Position numbers and translations under genes: made by a program. Source: Apostichopus japonicus (taxonomy: Eukaryota; Echinodermata; Holothuroidea; Aspidochirotida; Stichopodidae). From it: a stretch of DNA of 60,000 bases. This document shows, in pieces, positions 46,747-57,924 of the stretch. The notes under the pieces are model-generated. The model worked only from the letters and a program-made list of their open reading frames with translations, was not told the origin of the DNA and did no database searches. The stretch is from positions 15,202,178-15,262,177 of the forward strand of contig NC_092579.1 of the NCBI RefSeq assembly GCF_037975245.1, given 5' to 3'. How positions within the stretch are numbered: position 1 is the first letter of the stretch; each line of letters begins with the position of its first letter.

Positions 46747-48130
46747 TAAGAATACAATATATAAAAGAATTGCTCAATTATATTATATAATGGATATTAC
46801 TATGATTGTCTTCATCATAAATTTCATAAAAAATAGTACATCACGTTTGTGTTGCAATTGGAGGGGGAATTTGGGGAGGGGAGGGGGGGGCTGGGGATGA
46901 CACTCTATTTATCAATTTTTGCGGAATACATTTTGAAGAGAATGTAACCTCGAAAAACCTTTGGGATAATACTCCATACTAATTCATACCGTTGATAACA
47001 ATCAACAAAACGTGTGGCCATTCTAGAATATCTAGCAGATTAAAATAACTAAATGATTCACATCATGATCCTAAATCAATATTTAACATGTGAAATTAGT
47101 TCATTGAGTTTGCTTTATCCTAAAAAGTTCTTAACTGAGTAGGAAATGAACTCTTTTCGAATGGTCGAATAAAAAACACGATGTATTTTTATGGTTTAAG
47201 TATTCGACCGCACAAACTTTACTGCGGTCAAATATTGGATAGCTCCATAATTTTATAATCTATTATTCGACCTCCCACCAAAGTAGAGGGCGACAATCAT
47301 TTCACTGAGTTTTCTTGGCGGCAACAGACGTATTTAAAGTAGCTCGTAATTGTGACGAAGTTTCATGCTTAAAAACGGGTGTTTGGCGGGTAAAAGGAGG
47401 TACTAACTAACCATAAATTCTTATAACACAATTTAAGAAAAGCTAGTGAGTGAAAAGTTGTACATACCTCGAGTATTTCAGATCCAAAAAATTCTTGTTT
47501 TTCGCGCAACTGGGTAACACTGGTAAGTGATATGAAGGCAACGGTTATAGCTGTACTGTGTTGTACGAGTATATATAGAAATTTGGCTGCTTACGTAAAT
47601 TACGTAATGATTACTAATTAGCGGACGAATAGTGGATATAGGTCGAATAATGTGCACGTTACCCTAGGCCAAGTAAATTATTTGAATCAAATGCGAAAAC
47701 AAAACTCCAAAAGTGTCAGATAAAATAGTAAATATGAGTGTAACATTTCGTGCCAATGAATCATGCTCTGTGTGATAGTAATGTACAGTATGTGGTTATT
47801 TGGGACTTAAGGCTGCTATACTCTAGGTTTGTGTAGTCTAGGGGCCTACCTTGGGTTGTGTAGCAGTTGCGCGATACAAAGTATCATCTTGCATCGCAAA
47901 TGTAAATAATCGCATCGCACTTTGCGATGAGATACCGCTTAAAATGAACCCTGTCTATTAAGTCTGGAATCTTTGTCCTTTCATTCTAAAAAACTACAGT
48001 ATTTAAGTCATCAAAACTACTGTAACTGTGAAGGAGTGATAACCTCTCTGTGACATAAACTCTTGGTCACAGAGTCTTTTTCTTGTAATTACTAAGGCAC
48101 ATACTGTAGCAATGATGTGTAGTGTAATGA
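46747..48130. other. No gene recognised
   Basis: AT-rich. A G-run is at 46860-46895. Around 47155-47660 several phrases of the form TATTCGACC/GGTCGAATA recur in both orientations, suggesting a small inverted-repeat element whose limits are unclear. Confidence 0.45.
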
Positions 48131-48762
48131 TCATACTAAATCATGTATCTCTGGATCATGACTTTCCAATTGGCTCAATGTGCTGGTACATTTCATTGTC
48201 TTCCCGTTATGCCGTTTCCTTTTTGCGTGGAATCTGGAAACAGATTTCTCAATGATGGCTTCTGCTGCTTTGGAATGAGTAGTGGGTCCGTTCATTGGAG
48301 TAGGGCAATTAGCATTTCTGTGCCCCAGCGATTCCAGTTTGTGATTCAAGGACATGAGTGAATAGGCAAAGTCCGCTATGGTCTGCTCTTCCTTCTGCAC
48401 ACGTGTGCAAATGTCACGCAACACATTACTGAGGGTTATTCTCTCTCCAAAAGGTTCCGTAAGGACTCTTAAAATCTTTGTTGCATCCTTTTTACAGCTT
48501 TCACCCCGATCTTCAGCTCCTGTCGAGCTGCTCCTTCGATGTGTGCAAGAACAAAGTTAGCTGCACTTTCTCCCGTCAATTTCCTTAAGTGTATTGCAGC
48601 CTTTATGTCTTCTTTAAAGTTAACAATAGACTCTGTTGGAGCACCCGTAAATGCTCTCAACTTCTTCTCTTTTGGCAGAATGTAAACAGTACCTTGTTGC
48701 CTTTGCCCCAGGAAGGCTGTCGGCCTGTCCAGTTGCTCCTTCAGCTCCTCTAACGTCGTCAT
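48131..48762 (-). pseudogene. LTR-retrotransposon Gag-like fragment
   Basis: Frames 48762-48469 and 48424-48131 read LRAFTGAPTESIVNFKEDIK, then AANFVLAHIEGAARQELK, and after a frameshift near 48470 DICTRVQKEEQTIADFAYSL. This is the usual capsid layout of gypsy-type Gag (F.G..E....F..D...A, A..F...H..G.AR.E, then Q...E....Y...L). No zinc knuckle follows. Degenerate. Confidence 0.55.
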
Positions 48763-48849
48763 TGCATCGACCGCCCTTTATTTTTCAAAGATTTCAATAA
48801 TTAATTCAGAGAAACAAATCAAAATATCGTAAGCCCAACTTTATCTTAA

Positions 48850-49650
48850 TATTGAAATTTGAAAAGCGGAAGGTTTCCTCTAATATCACGAGTAGCATTT
48901 CTGCTTTGTTGGGTTGAGTGTGTTGCATTTCTCGTCTTATACTGTAGGTCCCCAGCTTCGCTAAAAAGCCTTTCACTTGATGGTGGAGGAGCACAAAGAT
49001 AATTTGTGGCCAATTTTGCAAGGCGTGGGAATCGATGGATGTTTAGTTTCCACCATTCTATTGGGTCTCCATCCTGTTCTTAGAGGGGTCCACTAGAAAT
49101 ATGTTGACCCCTTCTTTGGCGCTATCACAACCTGGAATATGTGCTGCATGTGCACCCTGCTCCCTTACAAAGGCAGTATACTCATCTTCAAGCAAATCAC
49201 TGGCTGCAGACGTTGTTTTGTTGCCTGGGGCCGTCTCTGTCTCTGGTGTTGGGGCAGTGGGTGTGGACTCCTCTACCAGCCAGTCTGTTGCTACCTGCCG
49301 GGTGTTTTCCTCTGGACAAAAATCGTTTTGTACCAAGGGTCCAAAAACGTGGAAACCACTAGCAGTTTGTTGGTTTCCATATCCGCAAATCGCTGATTCA
49401 AATGAGTCAAGCATGTCTTGAGTTAAAGTTTGAATGCCTCGGTCATACAGTATGTGTGTCTCTCAAGTGACCGGCGTAACATGAACACCGATGGAATTAT
49501 CATAGAGGTGGATACTGAGGAGGAGAATGCCTTTCGGGTTATTTCCCTTGAAATGTCGTAATGTCACAACTAGTGTGCTAGCCAGCTTCCATTGGTTGGC
49601 TGTCATGACAGGAATGTCCTACAAGCTGGAATACTCTACAATAACATTCT
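48850..49650 (-). pseudogene. ZBED-like hAT transposase C-terminal fragment
   Basis: Minus-strand frames read TANQWKLASTLVVTLRHFK near 49600-49550, TQDMLDSFESAICGYGN near 49420, WWKLNIHRFPRLAKLATNYL near 49050 and PPPSSERLFSEAG near 48970. The order and motifs are those of the second half of hAT transposases, ending in the dimerisation region. Several frameshifts and stops are present. The N-terminal half is cut off at 49655 by GC-rich satellite-like sequence. Confidence 0.7.
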
Positions 49651-49654
49651 TCTG

Positions 49655-49955
49655 TTCCAGCAGCCTGCCGCACGCTCCGGCCGCACGCACCGACCGCACG
49701 CTCCAGGAGCGTGCCGCACGCTCCGGCATGTTTTGTTTAAAAAAGCATGCATGCAAATCATAGAGATTGCATGCATGCAATGTCCGGAGCATGCAAATTG
49801 TGAGTTGCATGCATGGAGCTTGTAAATCGTGAGTTGCATGCAAATCATAGAGATTGCATGCATGCAACGTTCGGAGCGTGCAAATCAGAGATTGCATGCA
49901 TGGAGCGTGTAAATCGCGAGTTGCATGCAAATCATAGAGATTGCATGCATGCCAG
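49655..49955. repeat. GCATGC/GCACGCTCC-rich tandem repeat
   Basis: Starts with CCGCACGCTCCGGCCGCACG phrases (49668-49730). These change into about five units of ATCATAGAGATTGCATGCATGC separated by CGGAGCGTGCAAATC and GTGAGTTGCATGC. Alternating purine-pyrimidine GCATGCATGC occurs many times. A shorter related block is at 51718-51775. Confidence 0.8.
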
Positions 49956-49964
49956 GTCCGGTGG

Positions 49965-50205
49965 ACTTCATCTACTCAATATATGGCTGAGTTTCATCCA
50001 AGTTTCAAATGAGTTTGACCAATTACAAGGTTTTCAACACTGAACCCATATTGTGCTCAAATGACCTTTGACCTCTTTTAAAATAAATAGGGTTCATCTA
50101 CTCAATATGGCAAACCTAGGTACCAAGTTTGAGTTTGCCCGATTACAAGGTTTTCAGCAATTCACCCATATTGACCTCAAATGACCTTTGACCTCTTAAA
50201 AAAAT
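49965..50205. repeat. Two-unit tandem repeat containing DR1-type AGGTCA motifs
   Basis: Two units of about 120 bp each run from TTCATCTACTCAATAT, through GATTACAAGGTTTTCA, to TCAAATGACCTTTGACCTCT. The complement of TGACCTTTGACCT (50062-50074 and 50182-50194) is AGGTCA-A-AGGTCA. Belongs to the same dispersed type as 5440-5990. Confidence 0.7.
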
Positions 50206-50218
50206 TAATAGTTACAGC

Positions 50219-51290
50219 TTATTTTGTCTGAAGTTGCTTATATTTTCTCCTAGCTCCAGAGCACTTGGTGTTAATAATAGAGTTTATATCTTTCTCCGTC
50301 AGTCGTTCTTGTTTCTTCTTGGTTTTTGTTTCCATCCTGTCGCAATAGCTTGTTAAAAATGCTGTAAAATGAGGAAAATGGAAAAACTTGTGCTCATGAT
50401 GAGATGTAAACCATTATGACAACTGTCACCTCCAAAAATTTGAATGTCAATTTCTAAGCAAGGTCACATAACATCAGCCCTTTCACAAAGTGCTCTGATC
50501 ATGTCCAGTAACATTACCCATATACACAAGTTTGCGTCGTACTTTGATATTGCTCTGAAGAGGTTTGTTGCCACTGTTAAAATTGATACGATGCCAAATT
50601 AAATAATTGTATTCCGAAAGGGAGGGGAAAATTTATATTTGAGAACATCAATTAAATATATATGTTTCAAGCATCAAACATTTGCTTATATGTTGCATGT
50701 ATTTTTCTCAAAAGATTTGCAGTCTGTCATGGGCAGGTCAGATTCCAGAAAATTAATATTTTATATGGCCCTTACAGGGTTGGGGGTTATTCAGAAACTA
50801 TTTCAGTGGCTTTACTTTGGATTGTAATGCAATATAATTACTCTTAGTACTTTTTGGGTAGTCCGACATAATTTCTAGTTGCCTCGGGCAACATTGAAAA
50901 TCCTACACATGATTATTGAAAAGCACAAGAGCTATATAATTAGCAAAATAAAACCAGAAAGTGTTCACACTGATGACTGTTTCAGATCTAACAAAGGTGA
51001 AGGAGCATTCTGGGATTGGCCAGAAAAGGACTAGTTTACAATTTCCCCAAGTAAGAGATAAAAGTAACACCTACCTTTGATGGCACTCAAACGGTTGTTA
51101 TCTAGAGGAACACTCTCTGCATCATTCTCCTTATTGAAGGCCCTAGGTCTACCTCCAACAGCACATCCACTTCGCAACTCATCTAGTGAGAAGAGGACGC
51201 TCAATATCCTTATTCAACATGAAGTCCTGACAACCCCTTGTTGCCCTTCAGACGGATTGCCATGTACAGTAGTCAGCAACTTTGACCCAT
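50219..51290 (-). pseudogene. BEN-domain-like gene, two exons seen, possibly broken
   Basis: The exon ending at 51075 reads ILSVLFSLDELRSGCAVGG, a Lys/Asn/Asp-rich insert, and VPLDNNRLSAIK. This resembles the second half of a BEN domain (..LL..LFS.EEL......G....LD...L.AI). Donor ATCAAAG/GTAGGT matches in phase the acceptor CATTTTACAG at 50362. That opens a last exon, 50361-50219, reading AFLTSYCDRMETKTKKKQER and ending RRKYKQLQTK before TAA. An in-frame TGA at 51216-51214 lies within the putative domain, so either the exon starts after it (an acceptor CTTCTCACTAG lies at 51202-51192) or the copy is a pseudogene. BEN proteins bind DNA or chromatin and also occur in transposons. Upstream exons were not found. 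Confidence 0.42.
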
Positions 51291-51665
51291 ACATCAAATG
51301 GCTTGACAAGTTGTATCATCCCTTCCTAAAATTTAAATAAAAAATATATTAAAAACATGGCTTAATTAGATTAGAGTATGATTTTAGTATGATTCATATA
51401 TTTAAGTATAATAATGTAAATTTATGATTCAAGTTTTTCAAGAACAATTTTGCCTTTTGATTTTAAAGGAGAATGAAAATTTCAAGAACAATATGTATAA
51501 TCCCAGCAGCAATTTACTGGTTGGATCACATGCATTTCAAACCATTCTGGGCAGAAGTGTGTTGCATATCTGGTGTCAAAGTGTGGAAGTTCCTCTTCTT
51601 GTAACCTTTTATTTTGCCAGTTGTAACATCAGGTTCCCATTTACTGGACATAACCCAGCTACATT

Positions 51666-52413
51666 TCAGCACATAAAATTAACACTACTTATATAACATA
51701 CCTTTTCATTTTGGCAACCAGCACGCAATGGGCACGCTCTCTGCATGCTCCCTGCACGCTCCCTGCATGCTTCAATTTGTGTAAGGGATACGCAAGTGAA
51801 ACACTTAATGTGCTTTTGTACGTCTTTGTGCAGTCCCGGCCAAAAGCAACGTGCCTTGAGAATGCCAATTGTTCCTCCAATTCCTTGGTGCCCCCACTGA
51901 TCATGAGCCATATCAATTAGAGTGGACTTCAGGACTTTTGGGACCAACAGTGGTAACACTGCTTCCCAGCATTCAGGATCTGTCGGTACAGTACTCCCTG
52001 GCTTTCGGTATCAATCTTGTCGTACTCTTTAAGCCAGCCTCTGACCTCTGTGGAAAACAGCCGCATCCCATCTAGTGGTTGCCAATCAGAATGCCAGCAT
52101 TTACAGACTTCCTTCAATGAATGATCTGCTTGCTTTATCTGCCTCAGTTCTTCATGGGAATTCGAAGGAAATACGTATGGGGAATTAACTTCTTCAGCAG
52201 CACTACAGGGTACACTTGAACGCTTTCACTGCTAGTATGCTGATGTTCACCTCATTGTCTGGACAACGACTCAGTGCATCTGCACACCTGTTCTGTTTTC
52301 CTGGACGGTATTTGATGGTTAGGTCAAATGGCGCCAATTGAGTTACCCAACGCTGCTCGGTGGCCCCAAGGTTAGCTGTCTGGATATAAGCTAAAAGATT
52401 ATTATCAGTGAGA
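51666..52413 (-). pseudogene. Ty3/gypsy Pol fragment: RNase H end and integrase zinc-binding domain
   Basis: Minus-strand frames read DNNLLAYIQTANLGATEQRW and YRPGKQNRCADALSR (end of RNase H), a linker, then MAHDQWGHQGIGGTIGILK to HIKCFTCVSLTQ, the integrase H2C2 zinc finger. The integrase core is missing: the frame runs into GCATGC/GCACGCTCC repeat at 51718-51775. Frameshifts separate the parts. The upstream half of the RNase H domain continues at 54650, across a hAT insertion. Confidence 0.82.
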
Positions 52414-54649
52414 CTCACTGATAACATAGCATAGACGCAAATTCAGTGATAAGGAATTTTCAAAAAAAATTTCAAAACAATGTAAATCCTTAATTAACTT
52501 CAGAATTTTATTGATCATTTATTAATGATAAGTAAATTGAAATTTTAATGTTGGTAGGTAATTTAATACTGAATAGAAGGAAAGACTGCTAAATGTCAAA
52601 TGAAATCGAATTTGGATTTTTTTTTTCATTTGATTTTTCTATTTTAACAAAATTGTTATGTTAATTTATTTTTGAAACAATGCCATTAGACCTTGAGATA
52701 TAAAATAATAAGGAGAATTTTATTTTACATACCTGAAGATTCTGTAAACATGGCACCAGATGAGAACTGCACAAATAGGCCATCTCTGTTCTACAATCCT
52801 TTCCAACATGAAATATGTAGAGTTCCAACGTGTTGGACATGATTGAATAAGATTATGTTCTTTTGCTGATTGCTGTTTTTGTTTCAGTTCTAGTGCTTTT
52901 GTAGCAACTGCACTTTTCTTAAAATGGGCAACCAGACGACTGGCACCCGCACATAATTTGGAAATGGCTGGATGTGCTTTAAGTCCACTAGTAATACATA
53001 ACTGTAAAGTATTGGCGGAGCATCCTATATCCTGAGCATTAACTTGTTCCCCAATGTCCTTCACATTTGATGCATTGTCATGCACCACAGAGCATGTTCA
53101 ATGTTCCAACTTTGAACAACGCTCTCCAACTTGGCCCCAAGATTGACTGCTGTGTGTCGCACAACCTCGGTATCCATGTTATCCTCCAATATACTAGTAT
53201 CTAAAACACGATCTACTACATCCCACTTTTCAGTAAAGCCATGCGCGGTTACAGTCATGTAACCCTCACATGCTCGGGATGTCCAACAGTCTGTTGTAAG
53301 AGCAACAACTGGGCATGCGTCAAGTTCCTTTTGCATGATGTTCCGCTTTTCAATAAAAATTCCATTTAAAGTTGCTGTGATGGTTTTCCTGCAAGGAACT
53401 TTGTATCCAGGAAGAACTAAGGCCATGAAATTTGAAAATCCCTTGCCATCAACAAAACTTAGAGGCAGGCCATCCTTTGCAACCATCAAGGCCAATTGAT
53501 GCGTTATTTCATTAGTTTTGGCAGGGTCACATTCCTTTGGAATAGGTCGAAATAAAAGTTTACTTTGTCCTTTTTCAATTTCCTCTATTCTCGCTTATGC
53601 TATGCACCCCTTTCAAGTGGTTTAACATAGTCCCTGTAGATCCACCCTTGTAAGTGAGGGTCTCTTTGCAAACATTGCACTTTACTAAATCTTTGCTAAC
53701 TAGTTCAAAGCTCTTCCAAACGAAACTTTGCTTTCGTGGCATGACGAATGATTGAAAGATTTTTTTTTATAACTTTTCTTAAATAGTCTAATATCATAGG
53801 TCCAATATAACTTCAAATGAAAGAACTTAAAAAGTGATCTCTGCTTCAAGAATTTCAAAGCTAAAAATTCCACGGGAAAAACACTCAATAAATACTTGGA
53901 AATAGTGTATACTGATTTTCAGTTAAACTAGTAAAAGCTATCACTCAAATGTAGAAAATAGCGTATATTGAAGATGGTCGAAGCTTGTTGCACGGTAAGA
54001 AGTTATCAACAAAATGATATCTGCTATAAAAAAACCTGGGATTTTATAGGAGTTATTTCGTTTACATCAAAGATAACCGATCGCATTTTGATACATTTCC
54101 TTTGATCATGTATTTGAACAACTATTACAAAGTATTCAACGTGATGGACAGGGATTGTAATCATTTCGATCGAACATGCATCGACTGGATTATCTGCGCC
54201 GCCGCTGTCGGCTCGATATAAAGTACACTTGTGCCACAAATCCCGAAGTTTTCACAAAAGAATTACAGCGTTACAGAGCGCAAGCTATTCATGCCCGTAT
54301 TAAAAAATCTGTTACAAAAAGCTTAGCACAAGCAGTGTGCACGCCATTTAAGCCGGTAGAAAGTCTATTAGCGCCGAGTAACCTGTCATTTATACATCAG
54401 AAATGTAGTGCATACATCGGGTAACAATAGTGGCATTACGTTCGCGGTTTATGATTCGACTGATCGTAAGTTGCGTTGTTATTTCGCCTAGTAGACAAAA
54501 CAAACACAGGAATTGATACGCGATTTTTGCCAATAATTTTATTTTCAGTTGAAATCATAGTTTCGTTTAAACGTTCATCAGGTTTTATTAAACTTTTAAA
54601 CGATGTTTCGTTCGTTTACACGTTTAAACGTGTAAACGGCACAGCCCTA
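52414..54649 (-). mobile_element. hAT (ZBED-like) transposon inserted in the gypsy element
   Basis: The insertion splits the gypsy RNase H frame. The host sequence CAGTGAG(A/T) is present on both sides (52406-52413 and 54650-54657), an 8-bp duplication with one change. The right end, read outward-in on the minus strand, is TAGGGCTGTGCCG, a typical hAT terminus. The left end lacks the matching terminus and instead shows 11 bases of inverted host sequence. Confidence 0.8.
52720..53742 (-). pseudogene. ZBED-like hAT transposase, N-terminal half
   Basis: Begins with ATG at 53742, MPRKQSFVWKSFELVSKD, followed by a BED zinc finger (VKCNVCKETLTYKGGS, then LNHLKGVHS). It continues through PVVALTTDCWTSRACEGYMT (RNase H-like core, first Asp), VHDNASNVKDI (second Asp), GCSANTLQLCI and CPTRWNSTYFMLERI. 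Frameshifts lie near 53590 and 53090. The last codons precede a good donor, TTCAG/GTATGT at about 52734, but no further exon exists before the element ends, so the dimerisation half has been lost. Confidence 0.75.
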
Positions 54650-54860
54650 CAGTGAGTACAGTACACTTAGAGCCAATTAGATATTCCCTAAACTTATCTG
54701 CTACAGCCCATTTTAAAGCTAATAACTCAATTTTGAAACTGGAGAAGTCCTTATAGTATTTCTCCGCACCTCTCAATCCCCGACTTGCATACACCACTGG
54801 GTGAAGCCTACCCTGGTCATCTGCTTGAAGGAGGCAAGCTCCTAGGCCCTTCAACGAAGC
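54650..54860 (-). pseudogene. Ty3/gypsy RNase H, first half
   Basis: Reads LKGLGACLLQADDQGRLHPV, YASRGLRGAEKYYKDFSS and ELLALKWAVADKFREYL, the start of a gypsy RNase H domain. It ends in CTVLT, where the hAT element begins; the continuation DNNLLAY is at 52405 and below. In the target copy this was one uninterrupted frame. Confidence 0.82.
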
Positions 54861-55015
54861 TCGACAATGAATTCCTTATCGTAAGTAGGATAAATATCTG
54901 AAGTTGTCGGGAGGGACAATCGGGAAAGGGTGTCTGCAACAATGTTTAATCTATCCGGTTTGTTTTCAACAGAGTAATTATAATTCACAGCGCGTACTCC
55001 CTCACCTCATATAAC
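54861..55015 (-). pseudogene. Fragment of another gypsy RNase H C-terminus
   Basis: Reads YSVENKPDRLNIVADTLSRL, matching the Y..G..N..AD.LSR end of gypsy RNase H. It is a second, different copy of the segment also found near 52300, joined directly upstream of the RNase H start at 54860, so the retroelements here are mosaics. Confidence 0.6.
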
Positions 55016-55204
55016 CTATGCATTACCGTATTAACCTCGCTCTAGCATCTGGCAATTGTCTGTATGTGAGTGTGGCCATCTCCCTTCTGTAATTGCCAGC
55101 CTTTTGCGCAAGTATCGCTCTCTTATTGCTCTTACTAAATCCTAAGATTTCAATTACTTTGTCTAAATATTATCGTTGTTTTTGTAATTCTTTTTCATCT
55201 GTTC

Positions 55205-55860
55205 AACGTCCTGCACGTTTGAACTGCTTCTTTTCTTTAAAACGTTTTTTAGCTGTTTGTACGAACTTTGCGTGAGGAAGAACGAGGACCGGAAGAGGGG
55301 GCCGTCCGCGTTTGCGGCGGTGACCCGCGTAATGGCGCCTTTTTTGAGGAGACTGTTGATCTCGTCCTCGAGGGCGGCCCGCTTTTCCGGTATCTCGGGT
55401 ACTGGCGTGGTTGTTAAGAGGCCATATTGGGGTGGGGTAGACCGTAGACGAGAACTCTATCTTGTAGCCCCCTTTTACCACGTCCAGTACCCAGGCTCCT
55501 GGGTCGATTTCCTCCCAGTGAGCCCCAAAAACTCTTAGTCGCCCCCCCACCTTGGCCTTGGGCGTTACGGTGGGGTGGGCATCCCTAGGGCCGTTTACCG
55601 CGCCCGCGGCTTCCGCGGTATTGTGGGCGGTACGGCCTGTGTTCGGGCTGCGAAGGAGCAGATTGTTGCTGTGTTCGCGGGGCGCCCCGACTCTGACTGT
55701 AGCTGGATCTTGGCTGCTTGAAGCGGCTACCTTGTCGTGAGTCGTAACGTGGGCGCGAGGATGAGGCCGAGCGGGACATGTGTTCGTCCGCCTCCCTCAG
55801 TGATTTCATTCTCTCTGCCTCCTCCCGGAGTCTAGTCTAGTTGCCCTAGAAATACGCAGA
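55205..55860 (-). pseudogene. DIRS-like retroelement fragment
   Basis: Frames read a Ser/Arg/Gln/Pro-rich Gag end with RGSRGRG (55809-55585), then GGRLRVFGAHWEEIDPGAWV and LDVVKGGYKIEF, then in another frame ALEDEINSLLKKGAIT and GPLFRSSF. This is the region preceding and entering the reverse transcriptase of DIRS elements. GC content is clearly higher than in neighbours, and the fragment abuts gypsy RNase H sequence at both ends, so it has been inserted or joined. Frameshifts are present. Confidence 0.65.
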
Positions 55861-56346
55861 GGTCTATGACCTGTACCAGATGTACACAACAGAGTAGTAA
55901 GTGCTTTGTGGTCAGTCCGGAATGTGAAACGTCAGCCTCACAGATACGTGTGCCACTTTTCTACGGCCCATAGGCAAGCAAGAGCCTTTTTTTTCCTAGT
56001 TGAATACTTTTGTTCACACTCTGTTAATTTGCGTGACGCGCACATGACTAGGCCCTCTTCACCAGTGTGAAGCTGAGTCATGATTTCTGCAATGCCCCGA
56101 TTCGAAGCATCTGTAGTAATAAACACTTCTCTAGTAGTGTCAGATAAATAAGTGTCCATACTTGCCACAGTTATTACAGCATTTACTATACACTCTACAC
56201 TGACCATGCGCATGAATGTGACCACAGTTTCCACAACCGACTCTACTCTCTGCACTTGAATCTGCAGATTTGTCTTGCCTTGCTGACTGAAATGTACGTC
56301 TTGTTCTTACGGCATCTACACTAGCCTCATCCTTTAAGAATTTCAT
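55830..56346 (-). pseudogene. Gypsy fragment joining Gag zinc knuckles directly to RNase H
   Basis: A Gag end with two CCHC-type knuckles (CGNCGHIHAHGQC, CCNNCGKYGH) at 56346-56160 is followed at once by EVFITTDASNRGIAEIM, SRKLTECEQKYSTRKKKALA and DHKALTTLLCTSGTGHRPL, which belong to RNase H. Protease and most of the reverse transcriptase are deleted. Two TGA codons occur where TYLWG.RF-type residues are expected. Confidence 0.7.
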
Positions 56347-56365
56347 TTGCTTTGTTGACTCCTCA

Positions 56366-57191
56366 TCAGCTCGAAAAATGTTTATAGCTGAAGTGAGTGT
56401 GCCATTTTTGCAACTCAGACGGCTGTCCCTGGACCTGCTGAACGGTAGCCCTTATTATGTCTACATTAGTCTCTGCCCCCATTTCCCCCTCTAATTGGAG
56501 AGCCTCATCTCGTATTTGGGAGAAAGTCAACCCTGCATTCTTCCTAAGTTCCTTCCTCAGGTCTGTCTTCAGGGCGTGGCTCACCAAGCCCTCCACAAAT
56601 CTATCTCTCAAGACCTTATCTTTGCCAAGCAACGTTGTAGGGTAATTTGTTTCTACCCTTTGGACAATTCCTGGAGGTTTAGGGCATACTGCCGGATTTT
56701 CTCACCCTGCCGCTGCTGCCTGGCATAGAACTGTCCAATGAGGGTGACTTCGTGGTGTGTTGTCCCCATATATTTTCCTCAAGTAGGCAATGACCTGGTC
56801 TTACTGACAACCTTTGGCTTGGTTCCAACACCAGAACCTCTCTCTTGGCTACCCCACCCAAGTATCTTAAAGTAAGCTCTACCTGTTGTTCTAATGGCAT
56901 CTACCAAGCCCTTAGAGCTGCTTGTAAACTAGATGCCCAGTCACTTATTGTAGGGTCGTTAGCACTGGTTGGAGTGCCTACAAATATAGGTATTCTATGG
57001 TCTATTGGGATGTATGCATAAGCAATAGGGGTAACTGGAGAACCACCTGATTGGGCAGAGTCTGGTTGAGTAGACCCATTATTACTTGGGAGAGACATGG
57101 TTGGAGTACGACTTTGAACTGCCAGACCTAACAGGCTCAATACAGTAATGCAGTAATGAAGAGAAGTAATTCTAATGACCACTGCTAACAA
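56366..57191 (-). pseudogene. Ty3/gypsy Gag, frameshifted
   Basis: Frames 57191-56901, 56900-56679 and 56632-56366 continue one another. They read HRIPIFVGTPTSANDPTISD, then VELTLRYLGGVAKREVLVLE, then RDRFVEGLVSHALKTDLRKE, a capsid-type Gag, followed by the knuckles at 56346. The likely start is the Met of MSLPSNNGSTQPDSAQ near 57098. Frameshifts near 56900, 56780 and 56660 inactivate it. Confidence 0.75.
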
Positions 57192-57924
57192 TTAATACAC
57201 ACTTTAAAATGTTTGCCTGTCACTGACATATACACCTGAAATTCCACAGATTACTGAGACTAAAATTCCACTAAATTACTGAGAGAATAGCAAGAAAAAT
57301 ACTGCCAGTTAAACCAACTTGAATAACTTAGTTGACCCTAGTTTCTATAGGGTCAAATACATAGGGTCAGCCACACACTGCAGAACTGAGAAGGATTCTA
57401 AAAAATTAGATTCACCCTCAAATCCTCAACAACCCCATCTGTACTACCAAAAATATGGAAGGGATGTTACACCATTTGGTTTGACTAGAGGTACAGTATA
57501 ATTACTAGTGTCCCATCAGTGTGAAGACAGATGAACACTTCAAAAATGACACAAAGATACTGTGTAGCTGGCTAAGAAAATGCACTATAGAGAGAATTGT
57601 ATTGAAACAATGGATTAACAGAAAGACTCATAACTGAAGAGTCCAATATATGAAATAAGAATACAAATATGGAAAAGGTTATTCTTACATGGGTAGGAGG
57701 GGATTGATAATGCGGGGTCCAGTTTAACGGAAATAAAGGAATGATTTGACTTACAGTTTGGTTGCTCACCGGTGGTAACTTGGCATTCACACACACATAC
57801 ACACACAAACAAATCCTTATACAATATAAAAGCACAGAATGTAAAATAAATACAAGTCTGGGACACTGCCAAACTGCACTGCCTGGTCCAGTCGGTCCTC
57901 CAACCAGGCGAGGTACAATGAAGG
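57192..57924. other. No gene seen; possible gypsy leader or LTR
   Basis: On the minus strand TGTAACATCCCTTCC at about 57471 could be the start of a 5' LTR for the Gag at 57191, because it begins TGTAACATCCC. No second LTR copy was found in the window to confirm it. The frames at 57572-57995 contain (CA)n and look like chance. Confidence 0.3.

Noticed and set aside
54176-54424. 82-codon plus-strand frame inside the hAT element
   Set aside because: Antisense to the transposase 5' region with no recognised domain.
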